A stretch of 64,000 nucleotides of DNA from JBGSYJ01 sp041748075 (lineage in GTDB: Bacteria > Acidobacteriota > Thermoanaerobaculia > Gp7-AA8): assembly GCA_041748075.1 (NCBI GenBank), contig JBGTDX010000119.1, forward strand, positions 1-64,000. The letters run 5' to 3'. The stretch's first letter is position 1. Each line of letters opens with the position of its first letter. Of this stretch, positions 53,132 through 61,987 are shown in pieces. A model generated the notes under the pieces. That model ran no database searches and had not been told where the DNA came from. It worked only from the letters and a program-made list of their open reading frames with translations. The position numbers were made by a program, and so were the translations under genes.

Positions 53132-54597
53132 AAATTCTCTTCGCAAGTGCCGAGGTCTCACCATTCGCGAAGACGGGCGGACTGGGCGACGTCTGCGGAG
53201 CGTTGCCGAAATCGCTCGCAGCCATCGGTCACGACGTTCTCGTGTTCATGCCGTATTACCGCGAGGCACGAGAGTACCTCGATCGGACCGGACAGAACGT
53301 CGAGACGCTCTTCGACAGAGTTTCCCTGTCATGGGATGGCTGGACACACGAGATCACCGTACATCGCTCCTTCCTGCCGGGAAGCGAAGTGCCAGTCGTC
53401 TTCATCGCGAACGATTACTTCTACAACCGGGAAGGAATCTACGCCTCTACGTGGGACGGCCACGACGACAACCTCGAGCGCTACGCGATCTTCTGCCGTG
53501 CCGTCATTCACGTCACCGAGATGCTTGGTTTCGCGCCCGAGATCATCCATGCGCACGACTGGCATACGGCATACCTGCCCGTCTATCTTCACAGTGGCCT
53601 TCGCGGCTCCGAACTTTTCCGGTTCGCGCACTCGGTCTACACGATTCACAACCTCGCCTACCAGGGCCAGTATCCCGCCGACCGCTTTCCGTATCTCGGA
53701 CTTCACAGCCGCTACTGGAACGGCGATGCGATCGAACACTACGGGAACCTTCACTCGATGAAGGGTGGGATCATCTTCGCGGATCAGGTCACGGCCGTTT
53801 CGCCGAACTACGCGAGGGAGATCCAGAGCAGCGAGTTCGGCGCCGGACTCGATGGGTTGCTCCGGGAGATGTCGTACAAACTCACCGGGATTCTCAATGG
53901 CATCGACATCTCCGAGTGGGATCCCGCGACCGATGCGCATCTTCCGGCGCGCTACGGTCCCGACGACCTCAGCGGCAAGGAGATCTGCAAGGAACAGCTC
54001 TGCATCGAGGCGGATCTTCCCTATCAGCGGGGAACTCCACTGATCGGGGTCGTCTCGAGACTCGTCTCGCAGAAGGGGCTCGACCTGCTGCTTCCGATTC
54101 TCCGCGACATCCTCGCCCACGGTGCGCAGATGGTCCTGCTCGGAAGTGGCGAGCCGGACATTGAAGATGCATTCCGCGGGTTCTCGTCGGCATTCCCTTC
54201 GCACTTCAGGGCCTGGATCGGCTTCGACAATGCCCGCGCCCACCGGATCACGGCAGGCTGCGACATGTTCCTCATGCCGTCCCGTTACGAGCCGTGCGGG
54301 CTGAATCAGATGTACTCGCTCAGGTACGGCACCCCTCCTGTGGTCCGGATGACGGGAGGGCTCGCTGATACGGTCGTGCCGTTCAATGGGGAGAACGTCC
54401 TGGAAGCGAATGGTTTCGGATTTGGAACGATCGACCCTCAGGCGTTCCATGGAGCTGTCCTCCATGCGATACAGACGTATGCACGAAGGGACACATGGGA
54501 GAGGCTGCAGCGCAACGGCATGCGGGAGGATTTCTCCTGGGAACGCTCAGCGAGACATTACGAGCGGGTGTACCGGGCGGCGATGGCTCAGGGGTGA
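53128..54597 (+). CDS. glgA: Glycogen synthase (ADP-glucose type)
   Basis: A GT5 enzyme that extends alpha-1,4-glucan from ADP-glucose. The 489-residue product has the N-terminal FAKTGGLGDVCGALPKSL donor motif, HAHDWHTAYLPVYL, VSRLVSQKGLDLL and the C-terminal PSRYEPCGLNQMYSLRYGT with the conserved catalytic Glu. Full length. It is translationally coupled (ATGA) to the M14 gene upstream; no other glycogen gene is near. GAGGCTA-type heptad arrays follow the stop. Confidence 0.96.
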   Translation: MKILFASAEVSPFAKTGGLGDVCGALPKSLAAIGHDVLVFMPYYREAREYLDRTGQNVETLFDRVSLSWDGWTHEITVHRSFLPGSEVPVVFIANDYFYNREGIYASTWDGHDDNLERYAIFCRAVIHVTEMLGFAPEIIHAHDWHTAYLPVYLHSGLRGSELFRFAHSVYTIHNLAYQGQYPADRFPYLGLHSRYWNGDAIEHYGNLHSMKGGIIFADQVTAVSPNYAREIQSSEFGAGLDGLLREMSYKLTGILNGIDISEWDPATDAHLPARYGPDDLSGKEICKEQLCIEADLPYQRGTPLIGVVSRLVSQKGLDLLLPILRDILAHGAQMVLLGSGEPDIEDAFRGFSSAFPSHFRAWIGFDNARAHRITAGCDMFLMPSRYEPCGLNQMYSLRYGTPPVVRMTGGLADTVVPFNGENVLEANGFGFGTIDPQAFHGAVLHAIQTYARRDTWERLQRNGMREDFSWERSARHYERVYRAAMAQG

Positions 54598-54607
54598 GGA
54601 GGGGCGG

Positions 54608-54744
54608 GAGGCTAGGGACGAGAGGCTAGAGGCCAGGGGCTAGTTGGGACCTGCGCAGTGACTGTAGTCTCGAGGACCCGAATGTTGAATGAATGTTGAA
54701 TGGACGCACTGGCCTCTAGCCTCTAGCCTCTCGTCCCTCGCCCT
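54608..54744. repeat. Heptad repeat, GAGGCTA type, inverted arms
   Basis: Left arm 54608-54642 is five 7-bp words (GAGGCTA, GGGACGA, GAGGCTA, GAGGCCA, GGGGCTA). Right arm 54710-54744 is five words in reverse (TGGCCTC, TAGCCTC, TAGCCTC, TCGTCCC, TCGCCCT). The 67-bp centre contains a few GAATGTT words (54680-54702), the type seen at 238-329. It directly follows glgA. Confidence 0.85.
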
Positions 54745-54774
54745 CGTCGTGGCACCTGCCGTGCACTAACGAGA

Positions 54775-54805
54775 TCCGGATTCGGACACCACGCCCGAAT
54801 CCGGA
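54775..54805 (+). promoter_or_regulatory. Hairpin just before a small ORF
   Basis: A perfect 11-bp stem (TCCGGATTCGG / CCGAATCCGGA) with a 9-nt loop. The ribosome site AAGGAA of the 36-residue ORF begins at the last base of the stem, so folding could control its translation. It may also be part of a promoter or a terminator for glgA. Confidence 0.55.
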
Positions 54806-54814
54806 AGGAACCCT

Positions 54815-54925
54815 ATGACGAAACTGAAATCGCTTCGCGCGGCCCTGACCAGACTGGCCGCGCTCGTGTTCGGCCAGCCGAGGCGCCCGGCTCCGGTGCG
54901 CGTGGTTACACCGAAACGTCGCTGA
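54815..54925 (+). CDS. Small basic protein, 36 residues
   Basis: Begins MTKLKSLRAALTRLAALVFG and ends in a Pro/Arg/Lys-rich tail (PRRPAPVRVVTPKRR). AAGGAA sits 5 nt before the ATG. The first half could form an amphipathic or membrane-touching helix; the second half is strongly basic. It stops 3 bp before the end of the convergent MerR gene. Too short for ordinary gene callers. It could be a small regulatory or nucleic-acid-binding peptide; codon pattern and ribosome site support translation, but I know no relative. Confidence 0.5.
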   Translation: MTKLKSLRAALTRLAALVFGQPRRPAPVRVVTPKRR

Positions 54926-54928
54926 ATC

Positions 54929-55300
54929 TCAGCGGTCCAGAATTGCCAGAATCTCGCCGAGCTCTTTTCGCAGCCGGCGGATGACCGCTCGATCGACCGA
55001 AGGTACCGCTTCGCCGGCGCCGCCGGAATCCGCGCTCACCAGCTCGAGCTTGCCATTCAGTTCACCGTCGAGCTTCTTCTTCGCTCCGGCGATCGTGAAT
55101 CCCTCCGAATAGAGCAGCTGCTTGATCCGGAGGATGATGTCGATCTCCCGCTGCGAGTACATCCGCTGCCCGCCACCGCTCTTGTTCGGGGCCAGCGCCG
55201 GAAATTCCGTCTCCCAGTAACGAAGAACGTAGGGCTGCAGGTCCGCCATCCGGCACACCTCGCCGATCTTGTACATCCTCCGCTCAGGGTCGCTGCTCAT
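54929..55300 (-). CDS. MerR-family transcriptional regulator
   Basis: A 123-residue regulator with an N-terminal MerR-type winged helix: MYKIGEVCRMADLQPYVLRY, WETEFPALAPNKSGGGQRMY and IDIILRIKQLLYSEGFTIAGA. The C-terminal part is a short helix for dimerisation with no metal-binding Cys cluster, which places it among the general MerR-like regulators and not the metal sensors. A TATAAT on the minus strand (55311-55316) lies 10 nt before the ATG, so the mRNA may be nearly leaderless. Target unknown. Confidence 0.88.
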   Translation of the reverse strand: MSSDPERRMYKIGEVCRMADLQPYVLRYWETEFPALAPNKSGGGQRMYSQREIDIILRIKQLLYSEGFTIAGAKKKLDGELNGKLELVSADSGGAGEAVPSVDRAVIRRLRKELGEILAILDR

Positions 55301-55374
55301 ACTGCTCTCGATTATATGTCGATGTCCGTCCGTTCCCGTCGAGCGTCCTGTGTTGCCCCGCTACGTTCGCTACT

Positions 55375-57777
55375 TCATCTCCGAGTGTTCAACCGTCTTC
55401 TTTGAACCCAGGGGAACAACAGAATGCCCGCGATTGTGCTCAACGACAGGGCGGCGCCCGCGCGGAAGGTGAGCGGTTTGTAGGCCACCCGGATCTTCGA
55501 ATCGCCGGGTGGAACGACGAAGCCAATAAAACCGCCGTTGACTTCCAGCATCTCGAGCTCGCGGCCGTCCCTGTGAATTTTCCAGCCCGGCCAGTACGGC
55601 TGGCTGCTAGCGACCAGCGTCCATCGGGGCGCGTTGACGTAAACCCACAACTTGTCCCGCCCACCTTTCAAAGTTCGAACACCGGCGACCTCCTGGTCCG
55701 GCGATACCGGCTTCAGGACATCGGCGTATGCTGCCGGGTCGAGCCGCGAGGTCATGGACTCGAGTATGGCCGTCTCGCGCCAGTCGCTGTTGTTCAGGAT
55801 TCGTCGAAACCTCGAGCCATCGTCGGGCTCGATGACGACACGGCGAGGCGCAAAGAATCGCGGCAGCGCCTTGCGGTTCTCGAAGATTCTTCCATCCTCC
55901 CCCGAATACACCAGCTGGAACCGCTCTCCTGAATAGTCCTCCGATGGGCTCGAGATCAGAAATCGGACGTTGGCGTAGTCGATGAATGGATGCTCGTAGG
56001 TGCCCATGAGACCGAAGTAGTTGTCGCTCGAGTAGCCGGCGAACACACGCAGCATGCCGATTGTTCGCGCATTCGTCATCGGATCATGTGCGCGGATGTC
56101 CTCGAGCCCGAAAATGCCGGCCGCGTTCGGGAAAAACGCACTCCCCGTGCCTCCGAGCCGGAACGGCTCGACCTCCCGCTGCTCGACGAGCTCCTGATGT
56201 TTGAGCAGCTCAGTGATGAGCGGCGTCTCAGGATAGAGCGACTCCGCCGGAAGCGTCGGATTCCAGCGGTAGCCGAAAGCCCAGAGATCGAGCACGACGA
56301 CAGTCAGAAGCACTGAAAGCGCATGCCTTCGGAAGCGTGTTGCACAGAATGCAGCCAGCAGTGTCGAAACGAGAACGAGCACTCGCGGGATCGTCGTCAC
56401 AACCGCGTGCTGCTTTGCCGGATGATGGGGAAAATCGTTCATCAGAAAGGTGAGAAACAGCGCCACTCCTCCGGCCAGAACGGCAATCAGCAGTGGTCTT
56501 CTGTCCCCTTTCGCGAGCCGGTCGAGTATCGCAGCGGCCATGAAGGCGAACAGCCAGCAGAGCACGTACCGCAGACGCGCGTTCGCAGCGATGGAGAACA
56601 GCGGAAGCGACTGAAATGCCTTCGCAACCACGGGCCATCCCATCACGATCCCGAGGAGCAGCGGCGATGCTATGAGGTAGAACGTTCCGGAATCGCGCCA
56701 GGTTCTTCCTCTCACCGTGTGGAACAGCAGCCCGAACCAGGCGCCGAATCCAAGAATCCCGGCATAACCACACAGCACCTCGGCGATACCCGGTCCCCAG
56801 ATGTTGTGCTCCCGGATCGAGCCATAAAAGCCAGGCTGGTAGAAGGGAACGATCACGCCTGCGTTCGCATGCCCCAGCACGTGAGGCTTGACCTCGAGCC
56901 ATTCGTACCTCTGCGAGAAAGGTATCGCTTCGGCCAGCGGCAGAATCAGCGGCGCAGCAATCGCCAGAGCTGCGATACCCGCCGCCGCGACAGGAAGCAA
57001 TCGCGGCCATTTCCCTGAAACCGGCGCGGTGAGCAGCCAGTACCCGGCATAGAGCACTGCCGCGAACACAGCGTGCGCAGCGCTCTCCGGATGTCCGTTG
57101 AGCACGAGAAACGAGAAAACCGCCGTGCAGAATACGAATCGACGCCAGCTCGTCCTTTCGAGCATCAGGTCGATCGCGTAGAACAGCGCCGGCAGAAGGC
57201 AGGCTACGGACGTATGGGGAAAGTGGAGCCAGATGACGAGAAATGTCGAGAAGCCGAATGAAACAGCCCCGACAAGCGAGGGACCTGTGTCGAATCGCCG
57301 CCGCAGATAAAGAAAGCCGAACGTCAGGGCGATGAGCAGCTTGAACGCTGCCTCCACGGTCATGCTGCTTCCGAGGTCGACCGGTAATGCGAGAAGGCGA
57401 AAGATCGAGAAAGCTCCGCTCTGACCGTTGGCCAGAAGCGGATAGCCACCGCCTGCAGCGCTGTTCCATAGCGGTGGAGCGAGCTCGCGCCACGATTCGC
57501 GAACCTGATTGGCCCACGGCACCATCTGCAGGATGACGTCGTTGATCTCCGTGTTGGTGTCGGGATCCGGTTCGCCCAGCGAGTGCCAGGGCCAGAAGCG
57601 CTGGGTGTAATCCGATGGAACGTTGACCACTTTCATGGTCAGGGGCTGGAAGAGAAAAAGAAGAACGAGGATGTAGAAGAGCCCCGCAATGCGCCAGGAA
57701 AAGGAGAGGCCGAGACGGCGCGCGATCGCGACGGAAACGAAATAGATCAGCGCAACATAGAGGAAGGCGAAATTCAC
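55375..57777 (-). CDS. YfhO-like membrane protein
   Basis: An 800-residue polytopic protein with about thirteen membrane segments and a soluble C-terminal domain followed by a last helix. The early PSDYTQRFWPWHSLGEPD, the later YANVRFLIS segment and the C-terminal SQPYWPGWKIHRDGRELEML, VPPGDSKIRVAYKPLTFRAG are typical of the YfhO family, linked to lipoteichoic-acid or other cell-envelope glycosylation. It has a GTG start at 57777 with no strong ribosome site. The next genes on the strand are a methyltransferase and a GT-C protein, so a common envelope-glycan role is plausible. Confidence 0.85.
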   Translation of the reverse strand: MNFAFLYVALIYFVSVAIARRLGLSFSWRIAGLFYILVLLFLFQPLTMKVVNVPSDYTQRFWPWHSLGEPDPDTNTEINDVILQMVPWANQVRESWRELAPPLWNSAAGGGYPLLANGQSGAFSIFRLLALPVDLGSSMTVEAAFKLLIALTFGFLYLRRRFDTGPSLVGAVSFGFSTFLVIWLHFPHTSVACLLPALFYAIDLMLERTSWRRFVFCTAVFSFLVLNGHPESAAHAVFAAVLYAGYWLLTAPVSGKWPRLLPVAAAGIAALAIAAPLILPLAEAIPFSQRYEWLEVKPHVLGHANAGVIVPFYQPGFYGSIREHNIWGPGIAEVLCGYAGILGFGAWFGLLFHTVRGRTWRDSGTFYLIASPLLLGIVMGWPVVAKAFQSLPLFSIAANARLRYVLCWLFAFMAAAILDRLAKGDRRPLLIAVLAGGVALFLTFLMNDFPHHPAKQHAVVTTIPRVLVLVSTLLAAFCATRFRRHALSVLLTVVVLDLWAFGYRWNPTLPAESLYPETPLITELLKHQELVEQREVEPFRLGGTGSAFFPNAAGIFGLEDIRAHDPMTNARTIGMLRVFAGYSSDNYFGLMGTYEHPFIDYANVRFLISSPSEDYSGERFQLVYSGEDGRIFENRKALPRFFAPRRVVIEPDDGSRFRRILNNSDWRETAILESMTSRLDPAAYADVLKPVSPDQEVAGVRTLKGGRDKLWVYVNAPRWTLVASSQPYWPGWKIHRDGRELEMLEVNGGFIGFVVPPGDSKIRVAYKPLTFRAGAALSLSTIAGILLFPWVQRRRLNTRR

Positions 57778-57872
57778 CAGCGCGGTTATAGCCGTCCCGG
57801 CAGAGGCTGTAAACAGAAAGTAAGTCGAACCGGAAGAAGGAATGTGTCCGGAGCCCGCACGGAATCCGCCGT

Positions 57873-58883
57873 TCAGGAACGCGGTTCGAGGTTTTCCTTC
57901 CGGCAGAGGACAACCGCATAGAGAGGATTTGTGATTGCTCCGGATGCCACCAGACTCTCTTCACGCTGAATCAGGTGCCTGACGAGCGGTTCTCTTTCGG
58001 GCTTCAACAGCTCCCTCCCGTCCAGGCAGCAGAAAAGAGGAAAGAGAAGATTGCCCCAGTAGGGCTTGTAATGCAGGATCTCGAACTTCTCTCTCAACGC
58101 CGGAAGGATCCGTGACGAACGAATCATCTCGGACGGATCTTCGAAGACGACCGGAGGATTGGCCGCGCGAAGCTTGAGCGCATCGTCGATCCTCGCGAAC
58201 TCCTCGCGAACATGCTTCATATCCTCATCCGTCCATTCGTCCCGCGAAGGTCCAACGTACTCGTCGACGTAGACGAGCCCGTGCGGCTTCAATGATCGAT
58301 GGACCTCGGCCAGTAGACGATCCGGATCGGCCACATGATGAAGCGACCCGTGGAAGAAAACGATGTCGTACCGTTCGGAGGGAAGGGTGATCTCGTTGAA
58401 GTCGCCGCGGAGGTACCGAACTGTTCTGTTGCCCTCGTCGCGACTCAGTTTCCTCGCCGTGGCGAGCGATGCGGGAGAGATGTCGTAGGCATCCATCCGA
58501 TCGCAGATGTGCTGGCGGTAGATATCGCGCTCGAGCTCTCCCGTTCCGCATCCGAGCGAAAGCCCCCGCTTCAGAGGAAGGTACGCCCATCCTGCCTTCA
58601 GCCCCTGTGTGGGAAACAGCCACGGCACACCGGTGACGAGAACGTTGACGTACTGTGTGATCAGCGGATGCTGGGTCCAGTAGATGGATTCGACTGCCTG
58701 TTGTTGATCCCAGTGGCTGGCGGCCCGGGCTTCAGCGCTTTCGTCCGGCCCGAAGACCCGCCGCTTCCAGCGCCGCAGTCCCTGCGGCGCATACTTCACC
58801 AGGCCGAGAGACTTCAGAGTTGCGACTGCCCGTTCGACGGCAGGCGATGGCGTGGGTGGGCGCGGACTCACAGTGGTGCGCAT
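57873..58883 (-). CDS. SAM-dependent methyltransferase
   Basis: A 336-residue class I methyltransferase. SAM motif I is GLSLGCGTGELERDI (about 128-142), followed by MDAYDISPASLATARKL and FFHGSLHHVADPDRLLAEVH. The N-terminal 110 residues and the C-terminal RYLP-like extension (KFEILHYKPYWGNLLFPLF) are not typical of small-molecule methyltransferases; a lipid or glycan acceptor is possible. The gene lies between the YfhO-like and GT-C genes on the same strand. Confidence 0.85.
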   Translation of the reverse strand: MRTTVSPRPPTPSPAVERAVATLKSLGLVKYAPQGLRRWKRRVFGPDESAEARAASHWDQQQAVESIYWTQHPLITQYVNVLVTGVPWLFPTQGLKAGWAYLPLKRGLSLGCGTGELERDIYRQHICDRMDAYDISPASLATARKLSRDEGNRTVRYLRGDFNEITLPSERYDIVFFHGSLHHVADPDRLLAEVHRSLKPHGLVYVDEYVGPSRDEWTDEDMKHVREEFARIDDALKLRAANPPVVFEDPSEMIRSSRILPALREKFEILHYKPYWGNLLFPLFCCLDGRELLKPEREPLVRHLIQREESLVASGAITNPLYAVVLCRKENLEPRS

Positions 58884-58926
58884 TCTACCTATCGGCCGTT
58901 GAGAATGTCATGGCGAACGAGACCTT

Positions 58927-60486
58927 TCACTCTTCCGGATTCAGCGGACTGGAAAAGACATCCCGCCGGACGTAGAGCACGGCGTCGAGGCCGTTGCGCA
59001 CCTTGTAGGAACGGATGCGTATGTAGCGATCCCCATAGCGGGCTTCCAGCTCCTCGCGCTGGCTTTCCGAGCCGATCAACACCGGCTCGGTCGTGTCGAC
59101 CATCTGCCCCCAGAAACCGGCTTTGGGGTAATCCCTCAGGTACCACGGCATCGGCCAGTAGTCGGGATAAACGACCGTCACTCCCGTCTGCGTTCCGGTA
59201 CCCATGCGGCGGCCGACACGCCCGACCTGATCCATCAACTCGTGGAACTCTCTTCCCGTAGGTGCATACACGTACGGTATGGTCTCGTCGTCGTAGCGGA
59301 TGAAGTTGATCTGGATGCTCTGATACAGCGTCGTGACGAGTGCGACCGCGAGGACTGCCGAAGCCGCCGGACGTCCGAACCGGCGATTGATGATCTCTAC
59401 CGCATATCCCGCTACGAGAGTCAGCGGGATGAGCGCATTGAGTGTGAGCCATGGGGTCTTGTAGGGAACGAGCGAATACGCTGCGAGCGTGCCCCAGCCC
59501 CAGAGCGCGCAGAAGAACACGAACCAGTCTGCGCTGCGACGCAGCACCGCGAGGCTTCCCCCGAAGGCGAGCAGCAGAATCGCCGACTCCGCCCGCCAGA
59601 GCCACATCAGATGCTGGTACCAGGGGTGCACGTGATGCTGCTCTCCGGTCTTCGCCCAGATTGCAAAGGTCTCGAGTGAGTCCTTGACGCCCTGCGCATG
59701 CGTAAAGAAAGATGAGTAGAACACCACGCTGACCAGGACCATCAGCACGACTGCGGTGACCCCGCCCCACAGCGCACGCCGCTTCTCGGCCGGAGCCCAG
59801 GTTGTCGTGGTGTCGCCGCGAGCAGGAGGCCTGATACGCCGATCGATCAGCAGCATCACGGAGGCGATCAGCAGCACGCCGAACGTGATGATGCACGTCT
59901 CCTTCGTCGCGAAGATAAGCGCCGCCGAAATCCCTGCCGGCAGGAGCCAGAGACCATCGCGCCGCTCGAGAAACCGCAACATCGAGACCACCAGCGCGAG
60001 TGTGAAAAATACGAGCATCATCTCGTGGATGAAGTAGCGCGAGTGAAAGACGGCTCCCGCCGAGAGGGCAATGAGCGCTCCGGCCGCCAGGCTCCCGAAT
60101 CTTCCGAGCCTCCAGCAGAGAACGAGTGCGAGCACGACGGTACCGAGCCCGAAAAGGACGGGAACGAGACGAAGGGCGAAGGTGTTGAGGCCGAAAATCG
60201 AAGCACTCAGCAGCGAAAGGTAGGGAAGAGTCGGCCCGTGATAGTTCGAGGGGTCGTATCGAAAGATCCCCTCTTCGATCAGGCGCCGCAGAAAATAAGC
60301 GTTGACCCCCTCGTCGTGGTGCAGCGGCTTGAGACCGATGTCGTAAACGCGAAGCGCGATCGCGGCGAGCGAGATGGCGGCCGCGGCAGCCCACCAGGTC
60401 CGGCTCGAAGGTTCCGCGATTTTCTCGCGCAGCGCACCCCGCGGAGGCACCTCTTCTGCTCTGCTCGATTTCGCGCGGGCATTCAC
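58927..60486 (-). CDS. GT-C membrane glycosyltransferase-like protein (TIGR03663 / Agl23 type)
   Basis: A 519-residue protein with about eleven to twelve helices. The start LRVYDIGLKPLHHDEGVNAY holds the acidic HDEG motif of GT-C enzymes (DD/DE type), followed by FRYDPSNYHGPTLPYLSLLS, diagnostic of the TIGR03663 family, named for a flippase-associated protein in archaea. It probably moves or uses lipid-linked sugars. It has a GTG start at 60486, and a 265-bp inverted-repeat element begins 56 bp upstream. Confidence 0.85.
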   Translation of the reverse strand: MNARAKSSRAEEVPPRGALREKIAEPSSRTWWAAAAAISLAAIALRVYDIGLKPLHHDEGVNAYFLRRLIEEGIFRYDPSNYHGPTLPYLSLLSASIFGLNTFALRLVPVLFGLGTVVLALVLCWRLGRFGSLAAGALIALSAGAVFHSRYFIHEMMLVFFTLALVVSMLRFLERRDGLWLLPAGISAALIFATKETCIITFGVLLIASVMLLIDRRIRPPARGDTTTTWAPAEKRRALWGGVTAVVLMVLVSVVFYSSFFTHAQGVKDSLETFAIWAKTGEQHHVHPWYQHLMWLWRAESAILLLAFGGSLAVLRRSADWFVFFCALWGWGTLAAYSLVPYKTPWLTLNALIPLTLVAGYAVEIINRRFGRPAASAVLAVALVTTLYQSIQINFIRYDDETIPYVYAPTGREFHELMDQVGRVGRRMGTGTQTGVTVVYPDYWPMPWYLRDYPKAGFWGQMVDTTEPVLIGSESQREELEARYGDRYIRIRSYKVRNGLDAVLYVRRDVFSSPLNPEE

Positions 60487-60541
60487 GGACCGAAGAATAC
60501 ACGCGTGCGAGGGAGTGTGTAAGGCGTGTGCGAACTAGTGT

Positions 60542-60806
60542 CCTGTATTGGTGAAATCGGGACCAGCGCTGATGGAGCTTGCCATGCAAGATCAAGGAAC
60601 GAGGAGGAGGCGATGCGGTGGCATCGTCGACGACGAGTGACGCAGAGATTGCGTGGCAACCTCCATCAGCCCTGCGGGTTGCAGGCGGCGCACGGCCATC
60701 TGCTTCGCCCTCGCTCGTCGGCGATGCCCCGCATCGCCTGCCTCACGATGGCTCGCATCTGTCCGCGCGGCGCCTGCAACGCTGGTCCCGATTTCACCAA
60801 TACAGG
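60542..60806. mobile_element. 265-bp MITE-like element with perfect 27-bp terminal inverted repeats
   Basis: The ends 60542-60568 (starting CCTGTATTGGTGAAATCG) and 60780-60806 are exact reverse complements over 27 bp. Inside, GGCGATGCGG..GCATCG near the left and CGATGCCCCGCATCGCC near the right also pair, so the whole can fold into a long imperfect hairpin. There is no ORF of note inside and no transposase near. It fills most of the 353-bp gap between two divergent genes. No clear target duplication is visible. Confidence 0.82.
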
Positions 60807-60839
60807 CCACGTGTGCCAACGGATTACACGGAGAATCCA

Positions 60840-61952
60840 ATGTTCGAAAAACTCACTCTCTCCCGCCGCTCCTTCGCAAAAGTCCTCGGCGCCGGCGCCG
60901 CCATCACCGCGCTTCCTCCGATGGCGTTTCATGCGAATGGACAGACATCTCCATCCAGGGGTCCGGCACGTCTTCACTTCAATGAGAATCCTCATGGGCC
61001 CTCGCCGTCGGCCCGCCGCGCGCTGGAGCGCGTTTCAGAAGTTGCGTGGCAATACCCGGGCGAGATGCGTGACGCGCTGATCGCCGCGCTCTCGAAACTC
61101 CACGGAGTCGAGGCTGATCACATTCTCCTTGGAAACGGCTCCTCCGAAATTCTCCACACGGCAGGGACCGCGCTGGTGAGCCGGGAGCGGGGAGTCCTCG
61201 TCGCCGACCCAACTTACGAAGCGCTCGAGCAGTACGCTGCCTCTGTAGGCGCGCCTGCCACGAAGATTCCGTTGACTCGCTCATGGGCGCACGACACGAC
61301 TGCAATGCTCCGATCGACACGGCCTCATGGCGTCACCTACATCTGCAACCCCAACAATCCGACAGCGAGCATCACCCCGAAAGCAGCCGTGCGGGAGGTG
61401 ATCCTGAAGACGCGGCCCGAGACCGTTGTGATTGCCGACGAGGCCTACGCCGAATACGTGACCGCGCCCGAATACGAGTCGGTGGTGCCCATGGTTGCCC
61501 GTCATCCGAATCTTCTGGTGCTCCGCACGTTCTCCAAGATTTACGGACTTGCGGGACTCAGGATTGGTTTCGGCATCGCGCAGCCTGCGCTTCTTGCAAG
61601 AATTCGTGCCCGGCAGGCCCGCAACACGCTCAACGCGGCAGCACTTTCAGCGGCCCTCGCGAGCCTCGGCGATCACGAGTGGATTGAGGAATCACGCAGC
61701 CGCAACGCGACGGTGCGCGGCCACGCCATCACCGAGCTCGCTCGACTCGGCTTCACGACCATCCCCAGCCACGCAAACTTCTTCATGGTGGATGTCGGCC
61801 GCGAAATTCGACCGCTGGCCGATGCGATGCGCTCGCAGGGCGTCGCGGTGGGCCGGCCGTTTCCTCCACTCACCACACATCTCAGGGTGACCATTGGCAC
61901 CGACCCGCAGATGGAGCGGTTCCTCGCGCTGTTCCGTGAGATTGCGGCGTGA
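60840..61952 (+). CDS. Tat-exported histidinol-phosphate aminotransferase-like enzyme
   Basis: A 370-residue fold-type I PLP enzyme. The body has LHFNENPHGPSPSARRAL, LLGNGSSEILHTA, CNPNNPTASI, VIADEAYAEYV, and the PLP Lys in TFSKIYGLAGLRIGFG, all typical of HisC-like aminotransferases. The N-terminus is a Tat signal: LSRRSFAKVLGAGAAITAL fits S-R-R-x-F-x-K, then a hydrophobic core ending near ANGQ. If exported, it would work in the periplasm, unlike ordinary HisC. The ATG at 60840 is chosen since it begins the Tat signal. The substrate is unknown. Confidence 0.88.
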   Translation: MFEKLTLSRRSFAKVLGAGAAITALPPMAFHANGQTSPSRGPARLHFNENPHGPSPSARRALERVSEVAWQYPGEMRDALIAALSKLHGVEADHILLGNGSSEILHTAGTALVSRERGVLVADPTYEALEQYAASVGAPATKIPLTRSWAHDTTAMLRSTRPHGVTYICNPNNPTASITPKAAVREVILKTRPETVVIADEAYAEYVTAPEYESVVPMVARHPNLLVLRTFSKIYGLAGLRIGFGIAQPALLARIRARQARNTLNAAALSAALASLGDHEWIEESRSRNATVRGHAITELARLGFTTIPSHANFFMVDVGREIRPLADAMRSQGVAVGRPFPPLTTHLRVTIGTDPQMERFLALFREIAA

Positions 61953-61987
61953 GGGTCGCCCTGGCGGCTTGATTTCGATCGTGAGGC

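Noticed and set aside
60526..61080. A 184-codon open frame before the aminotransferase
   Set aside because: It starts near the 265-bp inverted-repeat element, is read through it, and overlaps the aminotransferase in another frame.
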